A DNA stretch of 50,764 nt from JANNWF01 sp041675805. Lineage in GTDB: Bacteria > Pseudomonadota > Gammaproteobacteria > Xanthomonadales > Xanthomonadaceae. Below the pieces are notes generated by a model. That model worked only from the letters and a program-made list of their open reading frames with translations, was not told the origin of the DNA and ran no database searches. Both the position numbers and the translations under genes were made by a program. Below, piece after piece: positions 42,173 to 50,764 of the stretch. Numbering within the stretch: position 1 is the stretch's first letter; every line of letters begins with the position of its first letter. The stretch spans positions 1-50,764 of the forward strand of contig JBAYTD010000004.1 of NCBI GenBank assembly GCA_041675805.1, read 5' to 3'.

Positions 42173-43477
42173 CTACAGCCGTCCTTCCCGTTTCAGATCC
42201 AGATAGCGATTGACCAGGGCCAGCGGCAGGTCGGCCGGCTCCACGTCGAGACAGATGGCGGCTTGCTCCAGTTGCGCGAAGCTGCGCCGGCGGCGCGCCA
42301 GATACTCGGCGCTGGCTGCGTGGGCGAGGGCGGTGTCGAGTGTTTCCACCGGTGCCCGCAGCGCCGCCTCGATGATCGGCTCGCGCAGGCTGGCCAGCAC
42401 CACCCGATGGCGACGGCGCAGCAGGGCCAGCGCGGCGCGCAGGTCGTCGTCGTCCTCGTCGCGCACGTTGGACAGCAGCACCACCAGGGCGCGGCGGCCC
42501 TGGCGTGCCATCAGATCGGTGGCGCAGCGGCGGTAGTCCGGGCTGGCGAGGGTTTCGTGCAGGTCGAAACAGCCTTCCAGCAGGCCGTCGAGGGCGGCGC
42601 GCGATTTACGCGGTGCCATCCAGCGCGATGTCCCGCCCATCGTCATCATGCCCACCGCGTCGCCCTGGCGCAGGGCGACGAAGGCCAGCAGCAGGGCGGC
42701 GTTGAGGGCGTGGTCGAGATGCGACAGCGCGCCGTCGCGGGCTGCCATGCGCCGGCCGCAATCGATCAGCAGCACGATCTGCTGGTCGCGCTCGTCGCGA
42801 TATTCGCGCGAGATCAGCCGGCGCAGGCGCGAGCTGGCCTTCCAGTCGATTTGCCGTGGCGCGTCGCCTTCTCGGTATTCGCGCAACTGGTGGAAATCCA
42901 GCCCGTCGCCGCGCCGGCGGCGCAGCAGCAGGCCCAGTTGCGAGAGCCGATGGTCGGTCGCCAACAGAGCGAACCGGGTCAGCGCGGCGAAATTGGGATA
43001 GACGCGGACGCGAGCCGGTTCGCCGAGCCGGCGGCGTCGCCACCACAGCCGCCACGGCGAGGCCAGGCGCAGCTCGCAATGGTCGAACAGGTGTTCGCCG
43101 CGCGCTTCGGCCCGCACCCGGTAGGGCACGGCGGCGCTTGCGCCGTCGACCAGACGCAGCTCGCGCGGCAGGTCGCGGAAGCTGAAGGCGGCCGGTACGT
43201 GGTCGAACAGGCGCAGGCGCAGCGTGCGGCCGGTGCTGTTTTCCACCTGCACGACGATGCCGGTTTCCGCGCCCAGCGCCATCACGTGCGGGGCGCGCCG
43301 GCGCACTGCCGGATCGGCCGCGCGCAGTGCCCGCGCAGCGTCGATGGCGGCCAGCGCGAACAGGCCGATGACGGCGACCCGCAGCAAGCCATCCAGCGTC
43401 GGCGCGAAGGAAGCCGCCAGCGCCAGGGCGAACAGGGCGACCAGCGCGGCCAGCAGCGGGCGCGCCGGCATCAGCAT
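42173..43477 (-). CDS. DUF58 domain protein with N-terminal membrane segments
   Basis: A 434-residue protein of the DUF58 family, which is almost always paired with a MoxR ATPase. Two membrane segments occupy about residues 5-50. A beta-rich region follows (VVQVENSTGRTLRLRLFDHV). The DUF58 signature GDGLDFHQLREYREGDAPRQIDWKASSR is near the middle, and the C-terminal part resembles a von Willebrand A domain (IVLLIDCGRRMAARDG). Two ATGs two codons apart are possible; the upstream one at 43477 is used and has GAGG nine bases away. It lies 37 bases after the MoxR gene and is the last gene of the seven-gene cluster. The biochemical role of DUF58 proteins is unknown. Confidence 0.88.
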   Translation of the reverse strand: MLMPARPLLAALVALFALALAASFAPTLDGLLRVAVIGLFALAAIDAARALRAADPAVRRRAPHVMALGAETGIVVQVENSTGRTLRLRLFDHVPAAFSFRDLPRELRLVDGASAAVPYRVRAEARGEHLFDHCELRLASPWRLWWRRRRLGEPARVRVYPNFAALTRFALLATDHRLSQLGLLLRRRRGDGLDFHQLREYREGDAPRQIDWKASSRLRRLISREYRDERDQQIVLLIDCGRRMAARDGALSHLDHALNAALLLAFVALRQGDAVGMMTMGGTSRWMAPRKSRAALDGLLEGCFDLHETLASPDYRRCATDLMARQGRRALVVLLSNVRDEDDDDLRAALALLRRRHRVVLASLREPIIEAALRAPVETLDTALAHAASAEYLARRRRSFAQLEQAAICLDVEPADLPLALVNRYLDLKREGRL

Positions 43478-43514
43478 CGGCGATGGCCTCGCGGCGACGA
43501 CGGCGGGCCGCGTC

Positions 43515-44510
<996 letters not shown>

Positions 44511-44521
44511 GGTCGGCGCTC

Positions 44522-45745
44522 TCACTGGTCGTAAAGGGGGTTGTCGGCGCGATCCTCGACGGCGCGCGGCGACAGTTCGGCCTGGATGCGCGCGCAGGCG
44601 CGGACCAGGGCGATGAAACTGGCCGGATGCTGGATGCGCTCCGGTTGCAGCATGAAGTCGGCCAGCGCGGCGTCGACATCGAAACGCTGGCGCAGGAAGC
44701 GCGCCAACTCGTCCTCGCGCAGCCATTGCGTGTGCGGATATTCGATGCGGACGCGGCGCAGGGCGGCGTCGGCGGCGCTGCGGGCGAGCAGGGTGCGTTC
44801 GTTCTCCGCCCACAGCAGGCGGCCGCTGGCAAGCAGATGGTCGAGCAGGCGACGGCGTTGCGGCAGCGGATCGGCCTGGGTCGGACCAAAGCGCGGCACG
44901 ACGGCCCACAGCGCCGCCACCAGCAGCGCGGCGAAGGCTGCCAGCGCACGCCAGCCGTGTTCCAGCAGCCAACTCAGCAGACCTTCGCTGACCCGGCGCA
45001 GGATCACCACCTCATCGACATCCGGCGTCTGCCGGACCAGCCGATGCAGGGCTTCGGCGTGGTCGTGGGCATCGAGCGTGCTGTTGTCGAACGGGGCCAG
45101 CGAAGTCAGTGCGCTGATCCGGCCCTCGCCGCGGCGCAGATGCAGCAGCCGGGCATTGCCACCGGTGTCGGTCACCTGCCACAGCGGCGCGTCGTCGCTG
45201 CCCAGCGGTTCACGGGGACGCAGCTGGACGTGCAGGGCCGGCTCGTCGTCCAGGCCCATCGTGGTGCGCAGGATGTGGTCGAACACGTCGTCCTCGTCGT
45301 CCTCGAAGGCGAAGTCCTCCCAGTCTTCCTCCTCCGCGCAGTCCTCGTCGTCGCAATCATCCGCCCACGGGACTTCGTGGATGCCGAAGTGGGCGGACAC
45401 GACATCGACGCCGTACTGGCTGTCGAAGACCAGATGGCCGCCGCGTTCGACATAGGCTTCGATGGCGGCCAGCGTGTGCGCGGCGACCGCGCCGCGCGGT
45501 GCCGGCCAGAGCAGCACGCTGCCCGGTCCGGTCGGCAGATCCTCGCTGCGACCGGCGATCACCCGCGTTTCCACGCCCAGCTTCTGCAAGGTCCATTGCG
45601 CGGCGAGAAAGCGGTCCTGACGCGCCTGTGCGGAGGGCGGAATGCGCTCGCGCTGCGCCACCTGTTCCAGGTTGCGCAGCAGCCAGACACCGGCCAGCGT
45701 CGCCAGCAGCAGCATGATCAGGGCGATTCGCCACGGCGAGTTCAT
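44522..45745 (-). CDS. DUF4350 domain membrane protein with acidic insert
   Basis: A 407-residue protein with two membrane segments (about residues 7-24 and 266-284). Between them is a DUF4350 domain that resembles a glutamine-amidotransferase-like or sugar-binding fold without catalytic residues (WTLQKLGVETRVI, GSVLLWPAPRGAV, IEAYVERGGHLVFDSQYG). Residues 129-153 are strikingly acidic, with 18 Asp/Glu in 25 positions and two cysteines (131 and 136). This stretch should face the periplasm and could bind calcium. A cytoplasmic C-terminal region of about 120 residues follows the second segment. The ATG overlaps the stop of the DUF4129 gene by four bases (ATGA), and the MoxR gene starts 11 bases downstream. 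Confidence 0.82.
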   Translation of the reverse strand: MNSPWRIALIMLLLATLAGVWLLRNLEQVAQRERIPPSAQARQDRFLAAQWTLQKLGVETRVIAGRSEDLPTGPGSVLLWPAPRGAVAAHTLAAIEAYVERGGHLVFDSQYGVDVVSAHFGIHEVPWADDCDDEDCAEEEDWEDFAFEDDEDDVFDHILRTTMGLDDEPALHVQLRPREPLGSDDAPLWQVTDTGGNARLLHLRRGEGRISALTSLAPFDNSTLDAHDHAEALHRLVRQTPDVDEVVILRRVSEGLLSWLLEHGWRALAAFAALLVAALWAVVPRFGPTQADPLPQRRRLLDHLLASGRLLWAENERTLLARSAADAALRRVRIEYPHTQWLREDELARFLRQRFDVDAALADFMLQPERIQHPASFIALVRACARIQAELSPRAVEDRADNPLYDQ

Positions 45746-47262
45746 GGCGTCGCCCCGGCGTGCTGGAAATGCCGGCGATGGGCCAGGCACAGTGCGTGCA
45801 GTTGCTGCGGCGGATGCGTGCGGTGGCCGTAGGCGATTTCCACCCAGGTCGACAGCAGGCGGCGGAAGTGCGTGGCGGCGTCGCTGGCCAGCAGCGGTTC
45901 GGCGCGACGCAGCACCTCACCCTCGGTGGCTCCTTCGCCGATCCGCATGCCTTCGCGATGCACCAGGAAGGACAGCGCGCCGCGATAGAGCAGGGACACC
46001 GCCTCGCGCGGCCGGCCGGCGTCCAGCGCGGCGAGGGCGGCGGCGACGATGTCCTCAGGCAGGCTTTCCGGGGTGATCGCCAGGCCGAACAGGGTCGGCG
46101 GCGGCGACGCGGCGGCGTGGTCGGCAAGCTGGCCGCCGAAACGTCGCGCCAGCAGCCAGACCACCGCCAGCACCAGCACCGCCAGGGCCAGCCAGGCAGC
46201 GGCGCGCAGGCCGACGGAGAGCCAGTCGCCGACACCGCGCAGCCAGCGCAGGTCGTTGTCGCTGCTGTCGCGGCGTTCCTCCGGCAGCCGCCAGCGCATC
46301 CGTTCGCGCCAGCCGCCGAACACGTCCTCGGTCATCACCTCCAGCGCCGCGCGCCGGGCCGGCGTGTCCAGCGGGCGCGCGGGATGCGATGACGGCGCTT
46401 GCTCGCTGGTCGCCGGTGGCGTCTCCTCGGCCTGCGTGCGGGCGAGCGCCTCGTTGCCACCCGGGCCGAGCGCGAACAGCAGCGCTAGGGCCAGTGCCGG
46501 CAAGGCGGTCGAGCGGGCGCGGGCGCGGGCGGCGGCGCGGCGCAGCGAGAGTTCGATGTCCCAGCCCTCCAGCGCGGTGCGCCGGGTCAGGTACATGGCG
46601 AATCCGCCGGCGACGTACAGCGGGCCGATCAGGGCGGCGGCCAGCGCGTAGGCGGCGGCCACGGTGATGCTCCAGCCGGCAAACAGCCCGTCGTCGACAT
46701 CGGCCGCCGTGTCGACCGCGCCGACTTCCGCCGCCGGCTGGAACAGTTCGACCAGCATCATCAGCGCCGACATCGTCGCCATTTCGAAGAGGAAGCAGAC
46801 CAGGGCCAGCCCCAGCGCATGGCCGCCCAGGCGACGCCCGAGCACGGCGCTGCGTCGCCGCGCATTGCGGCCGCGCAGGCGCTCCAGAGCCGGCACTGGA
46901 TCGAGGAAGCTGCGCGCCCAGCCGAACGGTCGCAGCAGCAGGCGGCGGATCAATCCCGGCGAGAGGATTTCCCGCCATGCGCCCAGCGTCTGCGCCAGGC
47001 TGGTGCGCGCGCCGAAGGTGCGCCGGCTGAGCACGAACAGCACGAAGCGTTCCGGGATCGGCCGTAGCCACCAGATCGCCAGCGTGGCGACGACCGGGTG
47101 CTCGCGCAGCGCCAACAACAGGGCGATGGCCAGCGGCAGATAGACCAGCCACCATGTCGTCCACACCGGCCGCGCCCAGTGCATCGCCATGCGAAAGCCG
47201 AGGTCGATGGCCTCCCAGCCCTGGCGCGGACGCAGGGTGATGGCCAGATCCTCAAGCCGCAC
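45742..47262 (-). CDS. DUF4129 domain multi-pass membrane protein
   Basis: A 506-residue inner-membrane protein with about five hydrophobic segments (near residues 38-60, 148-172, 195-222, 252-268 and 350-370). The last 110 residues form a soluble domain with YRGALSFLVHREGMRI and EGATEGEVLRRAEPLL, which is the DUF4129 signature. The long loop at about 270-345 is polar. The GTG start (MRLEDLAITLRPRQGWEAIDLGF) overlaps the end of the SpoIIM gene by 11 bases; the stop overlaps the DUF4350 start. It is a standard member of the MoxR/DUF58/SpoIIM/RDD cluster. Its role is not known; DUF4129 proteins are sometimes fused to transglutaminases, but none is seen here. Confidence 0.85.
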   Translation of the reverse strand: MRLEDLAITLRPRQGWEAIDLGFRMAMHWARPVWTTWWLVYLPLAIALLLALREHPVVATLAIWWLRPIPERFVLFVLSRRTFGARTSLAQTLGAWREILSPGLIRRLLLRPFGWARSFLDPVPALERLRGRNARRRSAVLGRRLGGHALGLALVCFLFEMATMSALMMLVELFQPAAEVGAVDTAADVDDGLFAGWSITVAAAYALAAALIGPLYVAGGFAMYLTRRTALEGWDIELSLRRAAARARARSTALPALALALLFALGPGGNEALARTQAEETPPATSEQAPSSHPARPLDTPARRAALEVMTEDVFGGWRERMRWRLPEERRDSSDNDLRWLRGVGDWLSVGLRAAAWLALAVLVLAVVWLLARRFGGQLADHAAASPPPTLFGLAITPESLPEDIVAAALAALDAGRPREAVSLLYRGALSFLVHREGMRIGEGATEGEVLRRAEPLLASDAATHFRRLLSTWVEIAYGHRTHPPQQLHALCLAHRRHFQHAGATP

Positions 47263-48256
47263 GGCGGCCGCCCCAGCCGAGGTAGGCCGCCAGCAGCAGC
47301 CAGGCGAACACGCCGAGCGCGTACTTGGGGCGCGGATCGTCCAGCACCCACGGCGACCAGAACGCCTCCACCGCAGCGGCGGCGAGGAACATCAGCCCGG
47401 CACCGCCGGCCAGTTGCAGCGCGATGCGGCCCTCCTGCACCAGCGCCAGCCGGCGCGAACGCCGTCCGGGCGCGATCAGCGCCGCGCCCAGCTTCAGCCC
47501 GGCAGCGCCGGAAATGGCGATGGCGACCAGTTCCAGCGCGCTGTGGCCGGAGACGAATGACCAGATCTGCGGTCCCAGTCCGACCCCGCTCAGATGGCCG
47601 AGCACGGTGCCGATGACGACGCCGTTGTAGACCAGGAAGAACACGCTGCCGAGGCCCCAGGCGATGCCACCGGCGAAGGTCTGGAAGCCGATCCGCACGT
47701 TGTTGTAGATGTAGAAACCGAACATCTGCACCGAACTCGACGCTTCGCGCTGGCCGAGCCGGTCGGCCTCGCGCCGGTACATCATTTCGTACTCGCCGAG
47801 CTTGTGCGGGGCGAGCACGGTTTCGGCCAGTTCCGGGGAAAACTGCACGGCCACCAGCATCGCCAGCAGCGGGCCGAAGAACAGCGCGCTGGCCAGCGCC
47901 AGCATCCGCCACTGGGCGCGCACCAGGCGCGGAAAGCCGGCCATCAGGAAGTGTCCCAGCCCCTCGCTGCGATGCGTCTGCGCGCCGTACAGCGCCTGAT
48001 GCCCAGCCTGCACCAGGGCGTGCAGGCGATCCACCAGGGCCAGGGTGTAATGGCGTTCGCGGGCCAGTGCGAGGTGTGCGCACAGCGCCCGGTAGCGGGC
48101 CGGAAACTCCGCCGCCGGGATCAGCGCGTCGTCGCTTTCGCCCAGCCGCGCCTGCATCGCCTTGCGCGCGGCGGGACGCAGGGCGCGGCGCTGCAACCAG
48201 CGCTCCAGCCGCGCCCAGTCGAGCTGGTGGCGTTGCTCGAACTCAGCCTGGCGCAC
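47252..48256 (-). CDS. Stage II sporulation protein M family membrane protein
   Basis: A 334-residue integral membrane protein of the SpoIIM family (formerly DUF95). The cytoplasmic N-terminal helix region (EFEQRHQLDWARLERWLQRR) precedes about five membrane segments beginning near residue 115. The conserved SpoIIM segments are IYNNVRIGFQTFAGGIAWGLGS, NGVVIGTVLGHL and SFVSGHSALELVAIAISGAAGL. In Bacillus SpoIIM helps peptidoglycan hydrolysis during engulfment; in proteobacteria its role is unknown. The start is GTG (MRQAEFEQRH), overlapping the RDD gene by 14 bases, so expression is probably coupled. Confidence 0.92.
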   Translation of the reverse strand: MRQAEFEQRHQLDWARLERWLQRRALRPAARKAMQARLGESDDALIPAAEFPARYRALCAHLALARERHYTLALVDRLHALVQAGHQALYGAQTHRSEGLGHFLMAGFPRLVRAQWRMLALASALFFGPLLAMLVAVQFSPELAETVLAPHKLGEYEMMYRREADRLGQREASSSVQMFGFYIYNNVRIGFQTFAGGIAWGLGSVFFLVYNGVVIGTVLGHLSGVGLGPQIWSFVSGHSALELVAIAISGAAGLKLGAALIAPGRRSRRLALVQEGRIALQLAGGAGLMFLAAAAVEAFWSPWVLDDPRPKYALGVFAWLLLAAYLGWGGRRAA

Positions 48257-48938
48257 GCGTCGGTTCCGTCACGCCGAGCAGGTGGCCGGCGATGCGCTGC
48301 AAGCCGACCTCGTCGGCCCGCTCGCCCAGCATCGGCGCGGCCAGTGCCAGCAACTCGTCGGTGCGCTGCGGCCCGAGTTCGCGCGAGCGCTCGGCAAGAT
48401 CGACCACGCTGCGCGCTTCCTCGGCAGTGAGCGGACGCCGTGGCGGCTGGGCCTCGCGGCGCGCCACCAGGCGATGACTGACCGGCGCATCGACATGCAC
48501 GACCAGGGTGCCGGCGACCAGGTCGCCGAGGCGCTGGAAACGCGGATTGCAAAGCATCGTCAGCAAGCCGCCGACGTAGCCGAACGGCAGGAAATCGGCG
48601 AAGCGCAGCAGGTTGCGCGCCAGCGCGGCGGCGAAGCCGGCCGGCGCGCCGTCCTCGGCAATCACCCGGATGCCCAGCGCCCGTTTGCCCGGCGTGGCAC
48701 CGTCCCACCAGGCTTCCAGGCAGGCCGGGACCAGCCACTCCAGCACGAACCAGGCGATCAGGAACACGCCGACCCCGGCGCGGCCGAAATACAGCAGCGT
48801 GATCATCAACACCATCAGCAGACCCATCCGCCAGAGCAGGTCGATCAGCCAGGCGAGGGCGCGCGGTGTCGGCCCGGCGGGACGGATCGCCAGTTCCACC
48901 CCTTCGGGCGTCGCCGCCCGGAAGGTCGTGTCGAGCAT
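48243..48938 (-). CDS. RDD family membrane protein
   Basis: A 231-residue protein with an RDD domain of about four membrane segments (near residues 30-50, 55-75, 105-140 and 145-160). The family motif arginine-aspartate is near residue 30 (ALAWLIDLLWRMG, with the arginine shifted), and GATPGKRALGIRVI near residue 80 is the most conserved RDD segment. NLLRFADFLPFGYVGGLLTML follows. The soluble C-terminus (SVVDLAERSRELGPQRTDEL) is cluster-specific. The ATG at 48938 was chosen because it starts the conserved part. The stop overlaps the SpoIIM gene by 14 bases. RDD proteins have been linked to ion transport and to partner binding. Confidence 0.88.
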   Translation of the reverse strand: MLDTTFRAATPEGVELAIRPAGPTPRALAWLIDLLWRMGLLMVLMITLLYFGRAGVGVFLIAWFVLEWLVPACLEAWWDGATPGKRALGIRVIAEDGAPAGFAAALARNLLRFADFLPFGYVGGLLTMLCNPRFQRLGDLVAGTLVVHVDAPVSHRLVARREAQPPRRPLTAEEARSVVDLAERSRELGPQRTDELLALAAPMLGERADEVGLQRIAGHLLGVTEPTRAPG

Positions 48939-48955
48939 GGCCGGCTGCGCGCCGG

Positions 48956-49744
48956 TCAGTTGTAGTAGATGTCCCGATAGGCGCTGAAAGTGGAGGTCAT
49001 CAGCCAGGGCATCAGCACCAGCCAGCCGAGCAGCAGCGGCAAGGTGGCAACGATGGCCAGCAGGAAGGTCAGGATGCCGTAGAGCAGGAACGGCAGGATG
49101 TTCTTCAGGCAGCCGAAGAAACTCAGCTTCAGCGCCTCCACCGGCGGCACGTCGTTGAGGATCACCAGATGCGGGGCGAACCAGATCGCCATCAGCATCG
49201 GCACCGCCAGCGCCAGGTAGATCAGCAGGCCGAGCATCAGCGGCAGGCCCAGCGCCGCCGCCAGCGCGTCCGGATCGCCGCCGCCGAACAGCGCCATGCC
49301 GCCGCTCAGGCCGACCGTCGGCACGAAGGCGATCAGCAGCATCACCAGCATCGCCGCCGTATACAGCACGCCGAGCATGAACAACTGGCTGCTGTTGCGC
49401 GAGAAGCCGGCAAACAGGTGAGCAAACTCCAGCGGCTGGCCTCGACGCATCGCATCGCAGCCCATTGCCAGCCCGCCGACCAGCACCGGGAACAGCAGGT
49501 TCTGCACCAGCGAACCGACCAGCGGGAAGAACGCCGCCGCCAGCATGATGCCGAAGAAGGTCAGATAGATCAGGATCCACAACCCGGGTGCCTGCATGAA
49601 CAGTCCCCAGCCCTCCTTCAGCCAGTCCACCGCGCGGCCGATCGGCAGGCTGCGCGGCTGGCCGTCGAAGCCGGCACCGTCCGGATCGGGCGGCAGGTAA
49701 TCGACGACGTCCGATCCGGGAGTTTGGTAGGGGTTGGTATTCAC
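48956..49744 (-). CDS. BPSS1780-type multi-pass membrane protein
   Basis: A 262-residue membrane protein with about six hydrophobic segments (from residue 53). The N-terminal cytoplasmic part begins with a short proline-rich stretch (NTNPYQTPGSD), a feature of the family I know as BPSS1780-like. The conserved block RAVDWLKEGWGLFMQAPGLW and DAMRRGQPLEFAHLFAGF are the best matches. The GTG start at 49744 has GAAGGAA eight bases upstream. It precedes the RDD gene by 17 bases and is the first gene of the cluster. The function is unknown. Confidence 0.82.
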   Translation of the reverse strand: MNTNPYQTPGSDVVDYLPPDPDGAGFDGQPRSLPIGRAVDWLKEGWGLFMQAPGLWILIYLTFFGIMLAAAFFPLVGSLVQNLLFPVLVGGLAMGCDAMRRGQPLEFAHLFAGFSRNSSQLFMLGVLYTAAMLVMLLIAFVPTVGLSGGMALFGGGDPDALAAALGLPLMLGLLIYLALAVPMLMAIWFAPHLVILNDVPPVEALKLSFFGCLKNILPFLLYGILTFLLAIVATLPLLLGWLVLMPWLMTSTFSAYRDIYYN

Positions 49745-49776
49745 GCGGGGCTTCCTTCGAGGGCGGTCGGGGGCCG

Positions 49777-49782
49777 ATTGTA
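49777..49782 (-). promoter_or_regulatory. Possible -10 element for the seven-gene membrane cluster
   Basis: TACAAT on the minus strand lies about 32 bases before the GTG start at 49744. I see no acceptable -35 hexamer at normal spacing, so this is weak evidence. Confidence 0.3.
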
Positions 49783-49830
49783 GCGCCGCCGGCGGACAAC
49801 GCCCGCGCGTTGCTGCCTTCGCCCGCCGCT

Positions 49831-50764
49831 TCACTCGTAGCGCAGCGCCTCGATCGGGTCCATGCGCGCCGCCTTGGCCGCCGGCATCAGGCCGAAAACC
49901 ACGCCGACCAGGGTCGAGAAACCGAACGCCAGCGCCACCGCCCACCACGGCACCACGGCATCGGGAAAGCCGGGGATCATCCGCGCCGCGCCAAAGCCCA
50001 GCGCATAGCCGATGATCAGACCGACCAGACCGCCCAGCACCGACAGCGCGGTCGCCTCGATCAGGAACTGCATCAGGATGTGGTGGCGCTTGGCACCCAG
50101 CGCCTTGCTGATGCCGATCTCTCGAGTGCGCTCGGTGACCGACACCAGCATGATGTTCATGATGCCGATGCCGCCCACCAGCAGCGACACGCCGACCACG
50201 CTGCCCAGCACCAGGGTCATGGTGTTGATGATGCCGGCGAAGCTTTCGGTCAGTTGGCGCGCCGTTTCCACCTTGAAATCGTTGCGCTGGCCGGGCTTGA
50301 GTCCGTGCAGGCGGCGCAGCAGCGAGGTCACGCGGTCGCTGACCGGTTCGATCTGCTCGATGTCGTTGACGTTGAAGGTGATGCTGATGTCCTGCCGCAA
50401 CGCATTGCTGGACAGCGCCAGGCCGGTGCCGAACGGGATGATCGCGTAATCGTCCTGGCTGAAGCCGAACATCTCGCCGCGCTCTTCCATCAGGCCGACG
50501 ATCTTGAACCACTCGCCGCCCATCTCGATGAACTCGCCTACCGGGTTTTCCGGCAGCTTGAGGTCGTCGCGCAGCTTGGTGCCGACCACCGTGACGCGGC
50601 GGCGCGAGCGGTCGTCGGCATCGGTGATGAAGCGCCCGGCGGAGGGATACACGCTCTGCGTGTCCTGATAGCTGGGCGTGGTGGCGAGGATGCGGCTGAC
50701 GCTGCTCTGCCCGCCGTACTGGATGCTGCCGCCGAAATCGCTCAGTGCCAGGAACATCGGCGTC
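49831..50764 (-). CDS. ABC transporter permease, MacB/FtsX family (5' end outside the window)
   Basis: The C-terminal 311 residues of an integral membrane permease of the MacB type; the frame is open to the window edge. The visible extracytoplasmic part (VVGTKLRDDLKLPENPVGEF, WFKIVGLMEERGEMFGFSQDDY) is the MacB periplasmic core fold. The FtsX domain follows: GVSLLVGGIGIMNIMLVSVTERTREIGISKALGA is the diagnostic stretch, read in parts. Three membrane segments are near the C-terminus, which ends with PIEALRYE. Partner ATPase and membrane-fusion genes would be expected beyond the edge. Members export macrolides, peptides or lipoproteins; the substrate here is unknown. It stops 86 bases before the BPSS1780-type gene. 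Confidence 0.92.
   Translation of the reverse strand, partial: TPMFLALSDFGGSIQYGGQSSVSRILATTPSYQDTQSVYPSAGRFITDADDRSRRRVTVVGTKLRDDLKLPENPVGEFIEMGGEWFKIVGLMEERGEMFGFSQDDYAIIPFGTGLALSSNALRQDISITFNVNDIEQIEPVSDRVTSLLRRLHGLKPGQRNDFKVETARQLTESFAGIINTMTLVLGSVVGVSLLVGGIGIMNIMLVSVTERTREIGISKALGAKRHHILMQFLIEATALSVLGGLVGLIIGYALGFGAARMIPGFPDAVVPWWAVALAFGFSTLVGVVFGLMPAAKAARMDPIEALRYE

Overview
The window is high-GC, densely coded DNA from a gammaproteobacterium, most likely of the Xanthomonadales (Lysobacteraceae/Rhodanobacteraceae). Evidence: the sequence of the sucA-sucB-lpd operon; a PilH-type regulator; the exbB-exbD-msbA-lpxK-kdsB order; uvrC-pgsA-tRNA-Gly-tRNA-Cys in the same order as Escherichia coli uvrC-pgsA-glyW-cysT; and ATTCCCG heptamer repeats between genes. 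I see no insertion sequence, integrase, prophage, rRNA or CRISPR array. This is largely chromosomal housekeeping DNA with some accessory surface and signalling genes. Assignments rest on motifs and family recall; no database was searched.

Layout. 1-926 (minus): a MoxR ATPase and the first codons of a neighbour. 1.1-11.1 kb (plus): glutaryl-CoA dehydrogenase, an acetyltransferase, a fused alpha/beta branched-chain 2-oxoacid dehydrogenase E1, a cyclase-FHA fusion, and a HEAT-like lipoprotein followed by a 1249-residue M14 carboxypeptidase. 11.1-22.2 kb (minus): pilH, an AcuI/YhdH-type reductase, sucA-sucB-lpd, a two-domain acetyltransferase, a RoxA-type oxygenase and purB. 22.4-37.7 kb (plus): fumC, two related secreted proteins with IPTL-CTERM-like tails, the lipid A/Kdo group, a protein phosphatase, an NHL/thioredoxin-fold protein, uvrC, pgsA and two tRNAs. 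37.9-50.8 kb (minus): an acyl-CoA carboxylase carboxyltransferase, a small lipoprotein, a thiolase, a zinc metallopeptidase, a seven-gene membrane/MoxR/DUF58 cluster and a truncated MacB-type permease.

Functional picture. Many genes belong to aerobic central metabolism (2-oxoglutarate dehydrogenase, fumarase) and to breakdown of lysine/tryptophan and branched-chain amino acids (glutaryl-CoA dehydrogenase, branched-chain E1, methylcrotonoyl-CoA carboxylase beta, thiolase). The branched-chain E1 may also supply primers for iso-branched fatty acids. The exbB-to-kdsB genes are chained by 4-bp start/stop overlaps and make and export lipid A and activated Kdo. The 42.2-49.7 kb cluster is a widespread but poorly understood MoxR/DUF58/SpoIIM/RDD system and is the best candidate for an under-described machine. 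The most unusual local signals are the paired secreted proteins sharing a C-terminal tail plus terminator, the (TTC)11 tract before the E1 gene, the heptamer arrays around lpd, and two promoters placed so close to their start codons that leaderless mRNAs are predicted.

No stretch of more than 300 bases lacks a gene except the tRNA region at 37360-37856, which is described feature by feature.
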